The notes beneath the pieces are model-generated. The model saw only the letters and a program-made list of their open reading frames with translations, did not search any database and had not been told where the DNA came from. Shown here piece by piece: positions 51,901-60,373 of a DNA stretch of 64,000 nt. The stretch comes from Lacibacter luteus (GTDB taxonomy: Bacteria; Bacteroidota; Bacteroidia; Chitinophagales; Chitinophagaceae): assembly GCF_004118265.1 (NCBI RefSeq), contig NZ_SDHW01000001.1, positions 62,001-126,000 of the forward strand, in the 5' to 3' direction. Numbering within the stretch: position 1 is the first letter of the stretch; every line of letters begins with the position of its first letter. The position numbers and the translations under genes were made by a program.

Positions 51901-52872
51901 ATGACCTTTGGTGAATTTATATATCAGCTGCCTCTTGTCCGCTCGGTGATCCGTTTCAGTAAGCGTTTTCGTCCACCCGGTTTCGAAGGTGTAACCTTGT
52001 ATGAAGTAACCAATTTCTTTGTACGCCAGATTCAACAAGGGCGTTTAAATCAACGTGCTGCTGCCATTTCATTCAACTTTATTATGGCACTTCCCCCAGC
52101 CTGTATCTTTTTGTTTTCGCTGGTGCCTTTGTTTCCCATTGCAGATCAGTTTTATTACGAAGTCAATTCGTTTGTACGTGATCTTACGCCAAACGCTGCA
52201 ACAAGAGATATTGTAGAAAATTTTTTGGATGATTTTTTTAAGCGACCGAAAAACAGTTTGCTTTCTCTCGGTTTCCTTACATCGTTATATTTTTCTTCCA
52301 ATGCTGTGTTGGGAATCATTCACAGTTTTAATCAGTCAATACACGAGGTGGAAAGCAAAAATTTCTTTGCCTATCGCTGGAAAGCGATCCGCTTAACATT
52401 TGTGATCATTTTCATCTTTATTGCCAGCATGCTGCTCCTGATTACACAGGGTGCATTGTTTAACTGGTTGCTGGGATTGTTAAATATTGATAATGCATTT
52501 GTAAAATGGCTCATCATTATTTTACGGTGGGTGGTAATTATCGGCCTGTTCTTTTATTCCATTGCATTTATTTACAAGCATGCACCTTCGGTTGAGAAAA
52601 AATGGAAACTCATCTCCCCGGGTTCTATTGTTGCATGCCTGCTTATTATTTTGTTTACGTTCCTGTTCTCGTTCTGGATCAACAATTTTGCAGCCTATTC
52701 TATTTACGGATCAATCGGTACGATCCTCATCCTCATGATCTTTATCAATTTTATTTCACTGGTATTGTTAATTGGTTTCGAATTGAATTTAAGCATCAAA
52801 CTCCTGAAACGGCAGAGCGATAAAAGGCTGAAAGAAGAGATAAGCGGTGCTGTAAAAGACCTGCAATCGTAG
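51901..52872 (+). CDS. YihY/BrkB-family inner-membrane protein
   Basis: 323 residues with six hydrophobic helices. RLNQRAAAISFNFIMALPPA and the helix pair FIASMLLLITQGALFNWLLG and WLIIILRWVVIIGLFFYSIA are typical. The YGSIGTILILMIFINFISLV segment near residue 275 is the family signature. Once thought to be RNase BN, the family now has no firm function. ATG at 51901, 27 bases after mltG. Confidence 0.9.
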   Translation: MTFGEFIYQLPLVRSVIRFSKRFRPPGFEGVTLYEVTNFFVRQIQQGRLNQRAAAISFNFIMALPPACIFLFSLVPLFPIADQFYYEVNSFVRDLTPNAATRDIVENFLDDFFKRPKNSLLSLGFLTSLYFSSNAVLGIIHSFNQSIHEVESKNFFAYRWKAIRLTFVIIFIFIASMLLLITQGALFNWLLGLLNIDNAFVKWLIIILRWVVIIGLFFYSIAFIYKHAPSVEKKWKLISPGSIVACLLIILFTFLFSFWINNFAAYSIYGSIGTILILMIFINFISLVLLIGFELNLSIKLLKRQSDKRLKEEISGAVKDLQS

Positions 52873-52904
52873 TAACTTTAATACACACTTAAACAGATAT
52901 TGAT

Positions 52905-53507
52905 ATGAAAAAGATCCTTTTTTCAGCTGTTATAGTAATGGCAGCTTTCGCATTTACTGCTTTGCCCGAAGAGTTAACCATCGGCAGCAGCATTCCCAAT
53001 GCAAATAAAAAAATGAAGGATATTTCCGGTAAGGAATATTCGTTCAGCGATGTGAAAAAGAAAAACGGACTGCTTGTGGTGTTCAGTTGTAATACATGTC
53101 CCTGGGTGATCAAAAACCAGCAGGTAGCTGCTGAAGGTTATGGTTATGCGCTGGGTAAGGAAGTTGGTGTAATTGTGTTGAATTCAAACGAAGCAAGCCG
53201 TGGCGATGGCGATTCGCAGGAAAAAATGAAAGAATATGCAAAAGCACAGGGTTATAAATATCCTTATGTAATGGATGATAACAGTACAATGGCCGATGCA
53301 TTTGGTGCACGTGTTACACCTGAATGCTATTTGTTTGATAAGGATATGAAGCTGGTTTATCATGGTGCAATTACCGATAATCCAAAGACTCCATCAGAAA
53401 GCACACGTGATCATTTAAAAGTAGCGATTGATGAAATCGTAGGTGGTAAAGATGTGAGCATGAAAACATCAAAAGCAATGGGCTGCGGTATTAAGCGTAA
53501 ATCATAA
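52905..53507 (+). CDS. Secreted thioredoxin-fold protein with CNTCPW motif
   Basis: 200 residues. A signal peptide (ILFSAVIVMAAFAFTAL) is followed by a peroxiredoxin-like thioredoxin domain. The active-site motif is CNTC (C62, C65) followed by PW, rather than CGPC. VTPECYLFDKDMKLVYHGAI is the cis-Pro region. The chain ends MGCGIKRKS, with a third Cys typical of this group. It probably acts as a periplasmic redox protein. A terminator follows. Confidence 0.85.
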   Translation: MKKILFSAVIVMAAFAFTALPEELTIGSSIPNANKKMKDISGKEYSFSDVKKKNGLLVVFSCNTCPWVIKNQQVAAEGYGYALGKEVGVIVLNSNEASRGDGDSQEKMKEYAKAQGYKYPYVMDDNSTMADAFGARVTPECYLFDKDMKLVYHGAITDNPKTPSESTRDHLKVAIDEIVGGKDVSMKTSKAMGCGIKRKS

Positions 53508-53529
53508 CAAAAAAGATTCACTTATAACA

Positions 53530-53565
53530 AAAACCTGCTACGGATGAAAACCTGGCAGGTTTTTT
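53530..53565 (+). terminator. Intrinsic terminator after the thioredoxin-fold gene
   Basis: AAAACCTGC (53530-53538) and GCAGGTTTT (53555-53563) are perfect inverted repeats with a 16-nt loop and trailing T. Confidence 0.7.
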
Positions 53566-53614
53566 CATTAAGACATAGTTGTCGTATCTGACCCTTATAA
53601 TGTCGCTTTCGTAC

Positions 53615-53646
53615 TTGTATGATCAGGGGCAGTGATTTTAACTTTA
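53615..53646 (+). promoter_or_regulatory. Promoter of the SDR gene
   Basis: TTG at 53615-53617, 21 bases, then TAACTTTA at 53639-53646 (one mismatch to TAnnTTTG). The predicted start, about 53653, lies 15 bases before the ATG at 53668. That supports this ATG and not the upstream in-frame start at 53632. Confidence 0.5.
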
Positions 53647-53667
53647 GGAAACTTAAACTCATATGTT

Positions 53668-54495
53668 ATGTTGCTGAAAAATAAGAATACAGTTATCTAT
53701 GGAGCAGGCGGATCATTAGGTGGTGCTTTTGCAAGGGCGTTTGCAGATGCAGGCGCAACGGTGTTTTTATCAGGTCATCATATAGAACCGGTGCAACAAC
53801 TTGCCGATGAAATAAACACCGCAGGTGGAAAGGCATTTGCAGCAGAAGTTGATGCTATGAATGAAGAGCAAGTAAATAAATACCTGACGGGATTAGTGGC
53901 AGATGGGCATAGCATCGATATTTCATTTAATGCCATTGGCTGGAAAGACGTACAGAATTTCCCGTTAACGGAAATGGAGTTGGCCGATTTCATGCGGCCG
54001 ATCAACATTTCGACGCAAACAAATTTTATTACTTCTACTGCTGCGGGCAGAGTCATGTCGAAACAAGGCACAGGTGTTATTCTTTCTTTAACTGCAACAC
54101 CCGGCGGTATTGGTTATCCTAACACCGGTGGTTTCGGTGTGGCTTGTTGTGCGGTGGAAAGTTTTTCACGCAACCTTGCATCGGAATTGGGTGTGCATGG
54201 TGTGCGGGTGGTGAATATCCGTTCAGGTGGTTCTCCCGATTCAAAAGTATTCAAAGAAGCGATTGATGCGGGTGGAGAACTGGTTCCTGAATTTTTGAAG
54301 AAGTTAAGAGACGATACAATGCTGAAAAAACTTCCGCTGATGAAGGATGTTGCTAATACAGCTGTGTTTCTTGCATCAAATATGGCTGCTACAATTACCG
54401 GTTGTACCATTGATGTTACAGCAGGCACTACGGCTGCAATTAATTACGATGTAACACAAATAGCATTCTTAAAAGAGAGAAATACGTTCGGGTAG
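53668..54495 (+). CDS. Short-chain dehydrogenase/reductase with atypical cofactor motif
   Basis: 275 residues from ATG 53668 (MLLKNKNTVIYGAGGSLGGA). The cofactor motif is GAGGSLGGAFARAF in place of the usual TGxxxGIG. The active-site Tyr region (GIGYPNTGGFGVACCAVESF) lacks a clear YxxxK, so catalysis may be altered. The C-terminal region (ANTAVFLASNMAATITGCTI, DVTAGT) is standard SDR. No pathway neighbour is present. It may be an enoyl-ACP-reductase-like or ketoreductase homologue of unknown substrate. Confidence 0.82.
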   Translation: MLLKNKNTVIYGAGGSLGGAFARAFADAGATVFLSGHHIEPVQQLADEINTAGGKAFAAEVDAMNEEQVNKYLTGLVADGHSIDISFNAIGWKDVQNFPLTEMELADFMRPINISTQTNFITSTAAGRVMSKQGTGVILSLTATPGGIGYPNTGGFGVACCAVESFSRNLASELGVHGVRVVNIRSGGSPDSKVFKEAIDAGGELVPEFLKKLRDDTMLKKLPLMKDVANTAVFLASNMAATITGCTIDVTAGTTAAINYDVTQIAFLKERNTFG

Positions 54496-54515
54496 TTTGA
54501 GCGATGTAAAGTTAT

Positions 54516-55001
54516 TTAATTAATACCGGCAGCAAGTTTCACTTCTCTCTCTACATCTTCCGGTTTCATCTCTGCTTCCACAAATTTGCGGTAGCCTGTT
54601 TTTTTATTGATGAATAAGGTGGCCGGCATGGAGCCTGTCCATTTTGGATCGATACGTGGACAAAACTCATCGGGCTTTTCTTCATCCAGCCAAACGATTT
54701 CGGCTGTGTATTTCCGTTTATTGGCAAAATCACGAATACGTTTTGGATAATATTCTTCAAAATCAAGACTCACCAGCAACAACTTTACATTTTGCTTTTT
54801 GTATTTGTTGGTGATGCTGTGAAAGTAAGGTAACTCAGCAATGCAAGGCCCGCAGAATGTTGCCCAGAAATTAATAACGAGTACAGAATCGTTTGTATCA
54901 GCATATTGCAACAAGTCATCCATTTTCCATCGTTTGATGGGTTGTGCGTCTGCTGCAACAAAGATCATTGCAAGTATTGCTGTTAGTAAGAAGTTTTTCA
55001 T
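54516..55001 (-). CDS. TlpA-like periplasmic thiol-disulfide protein
   Basis: 161 residues. A signal peptide (LLTAILAMIFVAADAQ) is followed by a thioredoxin fold with VLVINFWATFCGPCIAELPY (C50, C53, the CGPC motif). The cis-Pro lies in WTGSMPATLFINKKTG. This is a TlpA/ResA-type reductase or redox chaperone exposed to the periplasm. It lies 9 bases downstream of the TrmH-like gene and is probably cotranscribed with it. Confidence 0.9.
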   Translation of the reverse strand: MKNFLLTAILAMIFVAADAQPIKRWKMDDLLQYADTNDSVLVINFWATFCGPCIAELPYFHSITNKYKKQNVKLLLVSLDFEEYYPKRIRDFANKRKYTAEIVWLDEEKPDEFCPRIDPKWTGSMPATLFINKKTGYRKFVEAEMKPEDVEREVKLAAGIN

Positions 55002-55010
55002 TTATTAAAG

Positions 55011-55628
55011 TTACTGCTCTTCTTTGTTAATGGCTTCCAAATCATCGGCCCTGAAACCCCATTCATCCAATAGTGTGTTAAACGTTCCATCATCCAATCG
55101 TTGCTGATCGTAGTGGCCTGCATTCTTCTTTTGTCGCATCGCTTCATAAATACTCACCGCACACGCAACAGAAATATTGAGCGATTGAATAATGCCCATC
55201 TGTGGAATAATAAAATTACCATCAGCCATTGCAATGATCTCCTCACTTACACCTGCATGTTCATTCCCAAATACCAACGCCACACTTTCGGTAAAATCAA
55301 TTTCATGCAAACTAACAGCATCGCTGCTTAGATGTGTGGTGTAAATTTTTTTGTATTTCTTACGCAAGGCTGCAAAGCATTCTTCTGCACTTTCAAACTG
55401 ATGAACGGTTAACCATTTGGCAGCACTGGATGAACTTCTTGCTCCCCATTTTTTGTGTCGGGGAATTTTATTCGTCAATACATACACTTCCTGTATGCCC
55501 ACCGCATCGCAGGTACGCATTACTGCAGAAATGTTGTGTGGATCAAACACATTTTCCAACACAACTGTAAGATCAGGTTGCCGTTTGCGTAATACAGATA
55601 GTAATCGTTCTCTGCGTTCTGTAGTCAT
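55011..55628 (-). CDS. SpoU/TrmH-family RNA 2'-O-methyltransferase
   Basis: 205 residues from ATG 55628 (MTTERRERLLSVLRKRQPDL). Motif 1 is VLENVFDPHNISAVMRTCDA, motif 2 VALVFGNEHAGVSEEI and motif 3 IIPQMGIIQSLNISVACAVS. All three SPOUT knot motifs are intact. The relatives with this arrangement are TrmH, which methylates G18 of tRNA; an rRNA target is not excluded. Confidence 0.88.
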   Translation of the reverse strand: MTTERRERLLSVLRKRQPDLTVVLENVFDPHNISAVMRTCDAVGIQEVYVLTNKIPRHKKWGARSSSSAAKWLTVHQFESAEECFAALRKKYKKIYTTHLSSDAVSLHEIDFTESVALVFGNEHAGVSEEIIAMADGNFIIPQMGIIQSLNISVACAVSIYEAMRQKKNAGHYDQQRLDDGTFNTLLDEWGFRADDLEAINKEEQ

Positions 55629-55684
55629 GCCACGAAAATAAGGGAATTTGCAGCCGCAGCGTGGGTTAAGAAATAGAAACGCTG

Positions 55685-55797
55685 ATAACACGGATGCGAC
55701 GGATTAACACTGATTAAATCTATGTTTCCGTGCTTACGTGGTGTTTTTTCTTCTTGGTGTTCCTTTGCGTCTTAGGGTCTTGGTGGCGCTATCTTTC
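55685..55797. repeat. Low-complexity interspersed repeats
   Basis: ATAACACGGATGCGACGGAT followed by TAACACTGATT, then CTTGGTGTTCCTTTGCGTCT, TAGGGTCTTGGTGGCGC. These words (ACACGGAT, CTTTGCGTC, TTGGTGGC) recur between genes of many environmental bacteria. They lie between the TrmH-like and M23 genes. Confidence 0.5.
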
Positions 55798-55798
55798 T

Positions 55799-56410
55799 TT
55801 ACTTTAGGCGTTTATATTTCTTAAACGGTCGCAGATACTTCGCCCCTTTTCTTGTTTGAAAACGTGTACCGATCTGGCGCCAATTGCCACGCTCCGATCG
55901 CCATACAATAAAATGCAGATGCGGAAATGCCGTATAACCTGTGTTGCCGCTATAACCAATGAGTTGACCTTGCTGCACAGTATCACCCACATTCACCACA
56001 GCACCGTTGTATTGCAAATGCCAGTAACCCGAACGTGTACTATCGTTGTGGTTAATGATGATGTTATTGCCATATTGCCTGTAATGCCCATCGAGTCCGC
56101 CTTTATCACCATCTTCTTTCACCCGCATAACAACCCCGCCTCTTGCTGCATAAATGGCTGTTCCTTTTTTCATCTTAAAATCAAGTGCTGCTCTGTTGCG
56201 ATGTGTAAACCTGCTGAAATATCCCTGCACCAACCGGTGTTTATCAGCAACTGCAAACGGAAGTGAATACACATAACTGCTGTCGTCTTTGATCTTTCCT
56301 TTTTGCAAAGCACGGAAACGAACGGCTTCGGCACTTTTGTTGACAGCACAGCTGCTGAACAAAAACAAGATGCAGCATGTAGCAATAAGGTACAAGGTTG
56401 GTTTGTACAT
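55799..56410 (-). CDS. M23-family lipoprotein endopeptidase
   Basis: 203 residues from ATG 56410 (MYKPTLYLIATCCILFLFSS, then CAV, a lipobox). The M23 domain shows FTHRNRAALDFKMKKGTAIY (metal His and Asp), the central GNNIIINHNDSTRSGYWHLQ and TAFPHLHFIVWRSE (HxH). These cut peptidoglycan cross-links or act on envelope proteins. As a lipoprotein it should sit in the outer membrane. Its promoter places the transcription start at or next to the ATG. Confidence 0.9.
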   Translation of the reverse strand: MYKPTLYLIATCCILFLFSSCAVNKSAEAVRFRALQKGKIKDDSSYVYSLPFAVADKHRLVQGYFSRFTHRNRAALDFKMKKGTAIYAARGGVVMRVKEDGDKGGLDGHYRQYGNNIIINHNDSTRSGYWHLQYNGAVVNVGDTVQQGQLIGYSGNTGYTAFPHLHFIVWRSERGNWRQIGTRFQTRKGAKYLRPFKKYKRLK

Positions 56411-56416
56411 AGAGTA

Positions 56417-56448
56417 CAAATTTAAGGGTTGCATTTATTTGGTAGCAA
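56417..56448 (-). promoter_or_regulatory. Complete promoter of the M23 gene, apparently leaderless
   Basis: On the minus strand TTG (56446-56448), 21 bases, then TAAATTTG (56417-56424). The predicted start is at about 56410-56411, coinciding with the ATG at 56410. GGTTGC and GCAACC form an inverted repeat around the spacer. Confidence 0.6.
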
Positions 56449-56456
56449 CCCTGTAG

Positions 56457-57098
56457 TTACGATTCATAGATCCACAACAGAACAGGTTCCTTTGACTTAT
56501 TGATGATCGTTTTTAACTCCTGCAGAAAGCCCGGTGCAACAGTTGGACAACCATCACTCTGACAAATTTCTGAGAATGTTTTTTCTTCCGGCACACAGTC
56601 ATGTGCATGCAACACCACAAACCGTTTAAATGCATTGTTGTTTGATGAATCAAGTCCATGAAGTTTGTAAGCCAACCCAAACCGGCCGTTATAAGCGTTG
56701 CCGACTTTATATTTTCCTAAGGATGTACAACCACAGCCCGGCTCGTTGCCATATCGTCTTCCAACCAGCCAACGTTCATTGCAGCGGCCATGAGTAACTA
56801 CACCGGAACGGATGACCGAATCTGCTTTCAGATCATAAACAAAAAAACGTTCCTCTCCCGAACGGATCTTCATATCAATCAAAAAACAAACTTGCTGGTT
56901 ATAGTTGTTTCTTTTTATGAATTTCCTGGCGATGCCTGCTTTTGTAAGCAATGCTTTTACGGCTGTGTTTTCCGTATCGTCTTTCTTTAGTTCTTTATTG
57001 ATGTTAACGGATGATGGTTGGGTCGTAACATTCTTGTAGAAATAGTAAACTGTTGCAGCCAGTAGTGCACAAAACAGCAGGATGATGGTTTTCTTCAT
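56457..57098 (-). CDS. Murein L,D-transpeptidase catalytic-domain protein
   Basis: 213 residues. An N-terminal membrane helix or signal (IILLFCALLAATVYYFYK) is followed by a YkuD_2-type domain. The catalytic Cys is C184 in QSDGCPTVAPG, with the preceding His in VVLHAHDCVPEEK. Two more Cys (GCGCTSLGKY) lie upstream. The family forms or cuts 3-3 cross-links in peptidoglycan; whether this member is active cannot be told. It stops just upstream of the M23 promoter. Confidence 0.88.
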   Translation of the reverse strand: MKKTIILLFCALLAATVYYFYKNVTTQPSSVNINKELKKDDTENTAVKALLTKAGIARKFIKRNNYNQQVCFLIDMKIRSGEERFFVYDLKADSVIRSGVVTHGRCNERWLVGRRYGNEPGCGCTSLGKYKVGNAYNGRFGLAYKLHGLDSSNNNAFKRFVVLHAHDCVPEEKTFSEICQSDGCPTVAPGFLQELKTIINKSKEPVLLWIYES

Positions 57099-57229
57099 GT
57101 AATTGTTTGAGGAGGAGATGCAGCCGGGTTATAAATCCATACCATCAAACGTTGTATAAAAACAGAACAGCATCTGCAAAACTCTTTTTCACAAAAGCTT
57201 TACAAATGCTGTCCGGTTAATGCTGTTTA

Positions 57230-58564
57230 CTATTGTAACTGCAGCTCTAAAATGGTATCAACATTATCCCAACTGATACCGTTCAAATAGATGAACGTTC
57301 CTTCGGGTTGTTGTTTGAATTTTACTTCGGTCTTTCCATCAAACGTAGTGGTCTTTTTGATCTTTTGTTTTAATTCAGGAATGAAAATATAATCGCCTTC
57401 TTGTTTTTGCAGAATATGCATGTACACTGTTTTGCCTTTTTGTGTAAAACCACCCCAGTTCTTTGGCGTTGTGATCGCTCCTCTTGTACCATACACTGTT
57501 GATCCGTATTGCTGCAGCCATTTGCCCATCAAAGCCAGTGTATCTGTAAACTCCTGTTGAATAGTACCATCAGGCATGGGGCCAACATTCAATAAAAAAT
57601 TGGCATTGTAGCAAGCAGCCTTTACCATGTATTGAATAAGATTCTTTGATGTTTTGTAATTACGATCGGTAATATTGAAACCCCAGCTGTCGTTCATGGT
57701 CTCGCATGTTTCCAATGGAAGTTGCGAAACGGATTGTCCGCCAAAGCCGGTCGTATTGTGACCGGGAAGATCTTTTTCAAATGCCTGGAAATCTTCACCG
57801 GGTATTGGTAAGAGATGATGATTGTTGCTGATGAGGCATTGCGGTTGCAGACGATGAATGAGTTCATAAATTTCATCGTAATGCCAGTTCACTTTCGACT
57901 TGAGTGTTTTGTCAACATCATTATCCAGTTGATCCCAATGTCCATCGAACCAGATACCGGAGATTTCACCATAGTTGGTAAGCAGTTCAGTCAACTGTGC
58001 TTTCATAAAACGGATATAACTTTCCCAATCGCTTTTTTGTTTGCGGCCAGTTCCCTTTCCTGTTTTACCAGTTTCGTATTGATAGTCGGTGCGGTACCAA
58101 TCGAGCAACGAATAATAGCAATAGAGTTTGATGCCTTGTTTATGACATTCATCGGCCAATTGTTTCAATGCATCTTTTGCATAAGGCGTCTTGGTGATCT
58201 TCCAATCGCTTTGCTTGGTATCCCAGTTACTGAAACCATCGTGATGACGTGTGATGAAAGTGATGTACTTCATGCCCGCCGCTTTTGCAGTGGCAACCCA
58301 TTTTGCTGCATCAAAATTCTGCGGATTAAAAATGTTGATGAGACGATGGTATTCCTTCACTTGGATGTTACGGTTATTCATCACCCACTCACCATGACCA
58401 AGCACACTTGATGCACCCCAGTGAATAAACATCCCAAACTTATCATTTTGAAATTCTTCCCGTGCAGCAAGATTTGTTGCAGAAGGTGTATACGTTTGGG
58501 CAAAGGAACTACTAACTATGCTCAGCATTGCATAGCAGGTAAACAGCAATCGAAACAGTTTCAT
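57230..58564 (-). CDS. GH29 alpha-L-fucosidase
   Basis: 444 residues with a signal peptide (FTCYAMLSIVSSSFAQ). It releases L-fucose from glycans. The GH29 opening NDKFGMFIHWGASSVLGHGE and RHHDGFSNW are conserved. The nucleophile is D207 in GEISGIWFDGHWDQ. It is the last gene of the fucose operon and should act in the periplasm or outside the cell. A repeat-derived hairpin separates it from the SDR gene. Confidence 0.93.
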   Translation of the reverse strand: MKLFRLLFTCYAMLSIVSSSFAQTYTPSATNLAAREEFQNDKFGMFIHWGASSVLGHGEWVMNNRNIQVKEYHRLINIFNPQNFDAAKWVATAKAAGMKYITFITRHHDGFSNWDTKQSDWKITKTPYAKDALKQLADECHKQGIKLYCYYSLLDWYRTDYQYETGKTGKGTGRKQKSDWESYIRFMKAQLTELLTNYGEISGIWFDGHWDQLDNDVDKTLKSKVNWHYDEIYELIHRLQPQCLISNNHHLLPIPGEDFQAFEKDLPGHNTTGFGGQSVSQLPLETCETMNDSWGFNITDRNYKTSKNLIQYMVKAACYNANFLLNVGPMPDGTIQQEFTDTLALMGKWLQQYGSTVYGTRGAITTPKNWGGFTQKGKTVYMHILQKQEGDYIFIPELKQKIKKTTTFDGKTEVKFKQQPEGTFIYLNGISWDNVDTILELQLQ

Positions 58565-58599
58565 GTTTTATGATTTAAAGATTGATTACAAACAGCGGG

Positions 58600-58670
58600 T
58601 TCGCCACGAAGGCTCAAAGTCACTAAGAAGCACAAAGAAAACAGTTCAGCTTTTGTTTTCTTTGTGCCTT
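58600..58670. repeat. Interspersed repeat with perfect 12-bp hairpin between fucose genes
   Basis: GTTCGCCACGAAGGCTCAAA, GTCACTAAGAAGCACAAAG is a repeat motif common in Bacteroidota intergenic DNA. Within it CACAAAGAAAAC (58631-58642) and GTTTTCTTTGTG (58655-58666) form a perfect stem. In RNA it would sit between the SDR and fucosidase genes. Confidence 0.55.
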
Positions 58671-58680
58671 ATTAATAAGA

Positions 58681-59469
58681 TCATGCATTCGCCATTGCTC
58701 TGTCGAGATGCACATAACCACCATCCACATAGATCAACTGACCGGTTGTGTGACTCGATACAGGCGATAATAAAAACACCGTCATGTTCGCTATTTCCTC
58801 AGCAGTGGTAAAGCGTTGTTCAAACGGTATTTTGGAAGTGATCTCTTTTAATTTCTCTTCGGGGTTTGGCAATGTTTTGATCCATTTATCATACAGCGGA
58901 GTATAACATTCGGCCACCACCAATGCATTTACACGAATTGAATATTTCGCCAACTCAACAGCCCATTCTCTTGTCAACGCATTACGTCCGCCGTTTGCAG
59001 CAGCGTAAGCGGATGTATTTCCTTGTCCTGTCTCAGCCGTTTTGGATGTGATGTTCACAATGCTGCCTTTTGATTTTTTTAATTCAGGCAATGCAAAATG
59101 CGCCATCAAGTAATAGTGCACCACATTCTTATGCAGACTTTCCATGAAACGTTTATAATCGCCGCTTTCCAAACCAACACCATCATTCACACCGGCGTTG
59201 TTGATGAGTCCATCAATACGGTTGAATTTTTCGATCACAGCTTTTACTGCTTTCTCACATTCTTCCGGTTGCGATAATTCAGCAACTACCTGCCATGCTT
59301 TACCACCGGCAGCTTCCACTTCTTTTACTGCAAGTTGATTGTCTGCTTCGCTTCTGCCAACAATAACAGGAATGGCACCTTCTTTTGCCAATACATCTAC
59401 AATGCCTTTACCGATGCCTTTTGCACCGCCTGTTACGATGACTACTTTATCTGCTAACTGGAGATTCAT
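58681..59469 (-). CDS. SDR, putative L-fucose dehydrogenase
   Basis: 262 residues. The NAD(P) motif is VIVTGGAKGIGKGIVDVLAK. The active-site Ser lies in SIVNITSKTAETG. The usual YxxxK reads YAAAN (SAYAAANGGRNALTREWA), so the catalytic Lys position is Asn. The gene lies between fucosidase and lactonase and so is placed at the step L-fucose to L-fuconolactone (inference from context). If the Lys loss matters, the second SDR (62944-63720) could do the oxidation instead. Confidence 0.75.
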   Translation of the reverse strand: MNLQLADKVVIVTGGAKGIGKGIVDVLAKEGAIPVIVGRSEADNQLAVKEVEAAGGKAWQVVAELSQPEECEKAVKAVIEKFNRIDGLINNAGVNDGVGLESGDYKRFMESLHKNVVHYYLMAHFALPELKKSKGSIVNITSKTAETGQGNTSAYAAANGGRNALTREWAVELAKYSIRVNALVVAECYTPLYDKWIKTLPNPEEKLKEITSKIPFEQRFTTAEEIANMTVFLLSPVSSHTTGQLIYVDGGYVHLDRAMANA

Positions 59470-59510
59470 TTTTATGAGTTATGAGTGATGAATAATGAGT
59501 TGTGAATGCT
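59470..59510. repeat. ATGAGTTATGAGTGATGAA-type low-complexity repeat
   Basis: TTATGAGTTATGAGTGATGA then ATAATGAGTTGTGAATG precede the SDR gene. A similar tract (GATGAAGAATGAGTGATGA) follows the SET-domain gene at 32281. Confidence 0.45.
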
Positions 59511-59530
59511 TCTAAATATTCGGATATTGA

Positions 59531-60373
59531 TTATAGTTGATAAAATTTGATAGCATTGCTGCTGAAAACTTTTTCCTGTTCTTCTTTTGTAAATGATGAA
59601 AAATATTCCTGCACGGTTTCGATCCATCTGTTGTACGATGATGCAACTAAACAAACAGGCCAATCGCTGCCAAACATGATACGGTCGATACCAAAGCATT
59701 CTACAACTACATCAAGGTATGGTTTCAATTGATCTGCAGTCCAGCTCTTCCAATCGGCTTCGGTTACCATGCCGCTGATCTTGCAATACACATTGTTGTG
59801 TTCAGCCAGTTGCTGCATGCCTGCTTTCCATCCGATAGCTATCGGATCATCGATCTTTCCGTCTTTGATGTATGGTTTGGCTGCATGATCAACAACAAAT
59901 CGTTGTTGCGGAAATTGCTCCACTAATTGCAATGCTGCTTCAAGATGATGTGGAAAGATGAGAATGTCATAAGCAAAACCAAACTGATCGAGTTTGCTGA
60001 TACCATTCAGAAAATCTTTTTGCAACATGAACGAAGGCTCTTCGCCCTGCAATACATGACGAAAGCCAACAAGTTTTTCAAACTGCATGTAATGTCGCAA
60101 ACGGTCTTCAATTTTATCACTCCGCAGATCCACCCAGCCAACAATACCTTTGATAAAATCGTTCTTTGCAGCCAGCACAATTAACCAATCTGTTTCTTCT
60201 TCTGTCTGATTGGCCTGCACTGCCACACAACCCTGCACCTTGTTTTCATTCAGCACAACAGCCAGGTCGCCGGGTAAAAAATCTCTGCGTATCACCTGCA
60301 TGTCATCGTTGATCCAACTGTAATTCACCGGATCATATTTCCAGAAATGCTGGTGTGTATCAATGATCGTCAT
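59531..60373 (-). CDS. Amidohydrolase, putative L-fuconolactonase
   Basis: 280 residues of the amidohydrolase 2 family. The HxH metal motif lies at the N-terminus (IIDTHQHFWKYDP). The conserved C-terminal motif is RIMFGSDWPVCLVAS. Such enzymes hydrolyse sugar lactones in fucose, rhamnose and galactarate pathways. The neighbouring genes fit L-fuconolactone as substrate. Its start overlaps the mutarotase stop by 4 bases (ATGA), so translation is coupled. Confidence 0.85.
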   Translation of the reverse strand: MTIIDTHQHFWKYDPVNYSWINDDMQVIRRDFLPGDLAVVLNENKVQGCVAVQANQTEEETDWLIVLAAKNDFIKGIVGWVDLRSDKIEDRLRHYMQFEKLVGFRHVLQGEEPSFMLQKDFLNGISKLDQFGFAYDILIFPHHLEAALQLVEQFPQQRFVVDHAAKPYIKDGKIDDPIAIGWKAGMQQLAEHNNVYCKISGMVTEADWKSWTADQLKPYLDVVVECFGIDRIMFGSDWPVCLVASSYNRWIETVQEYFSSFTKEEQEKVFSSNAIKFYQL

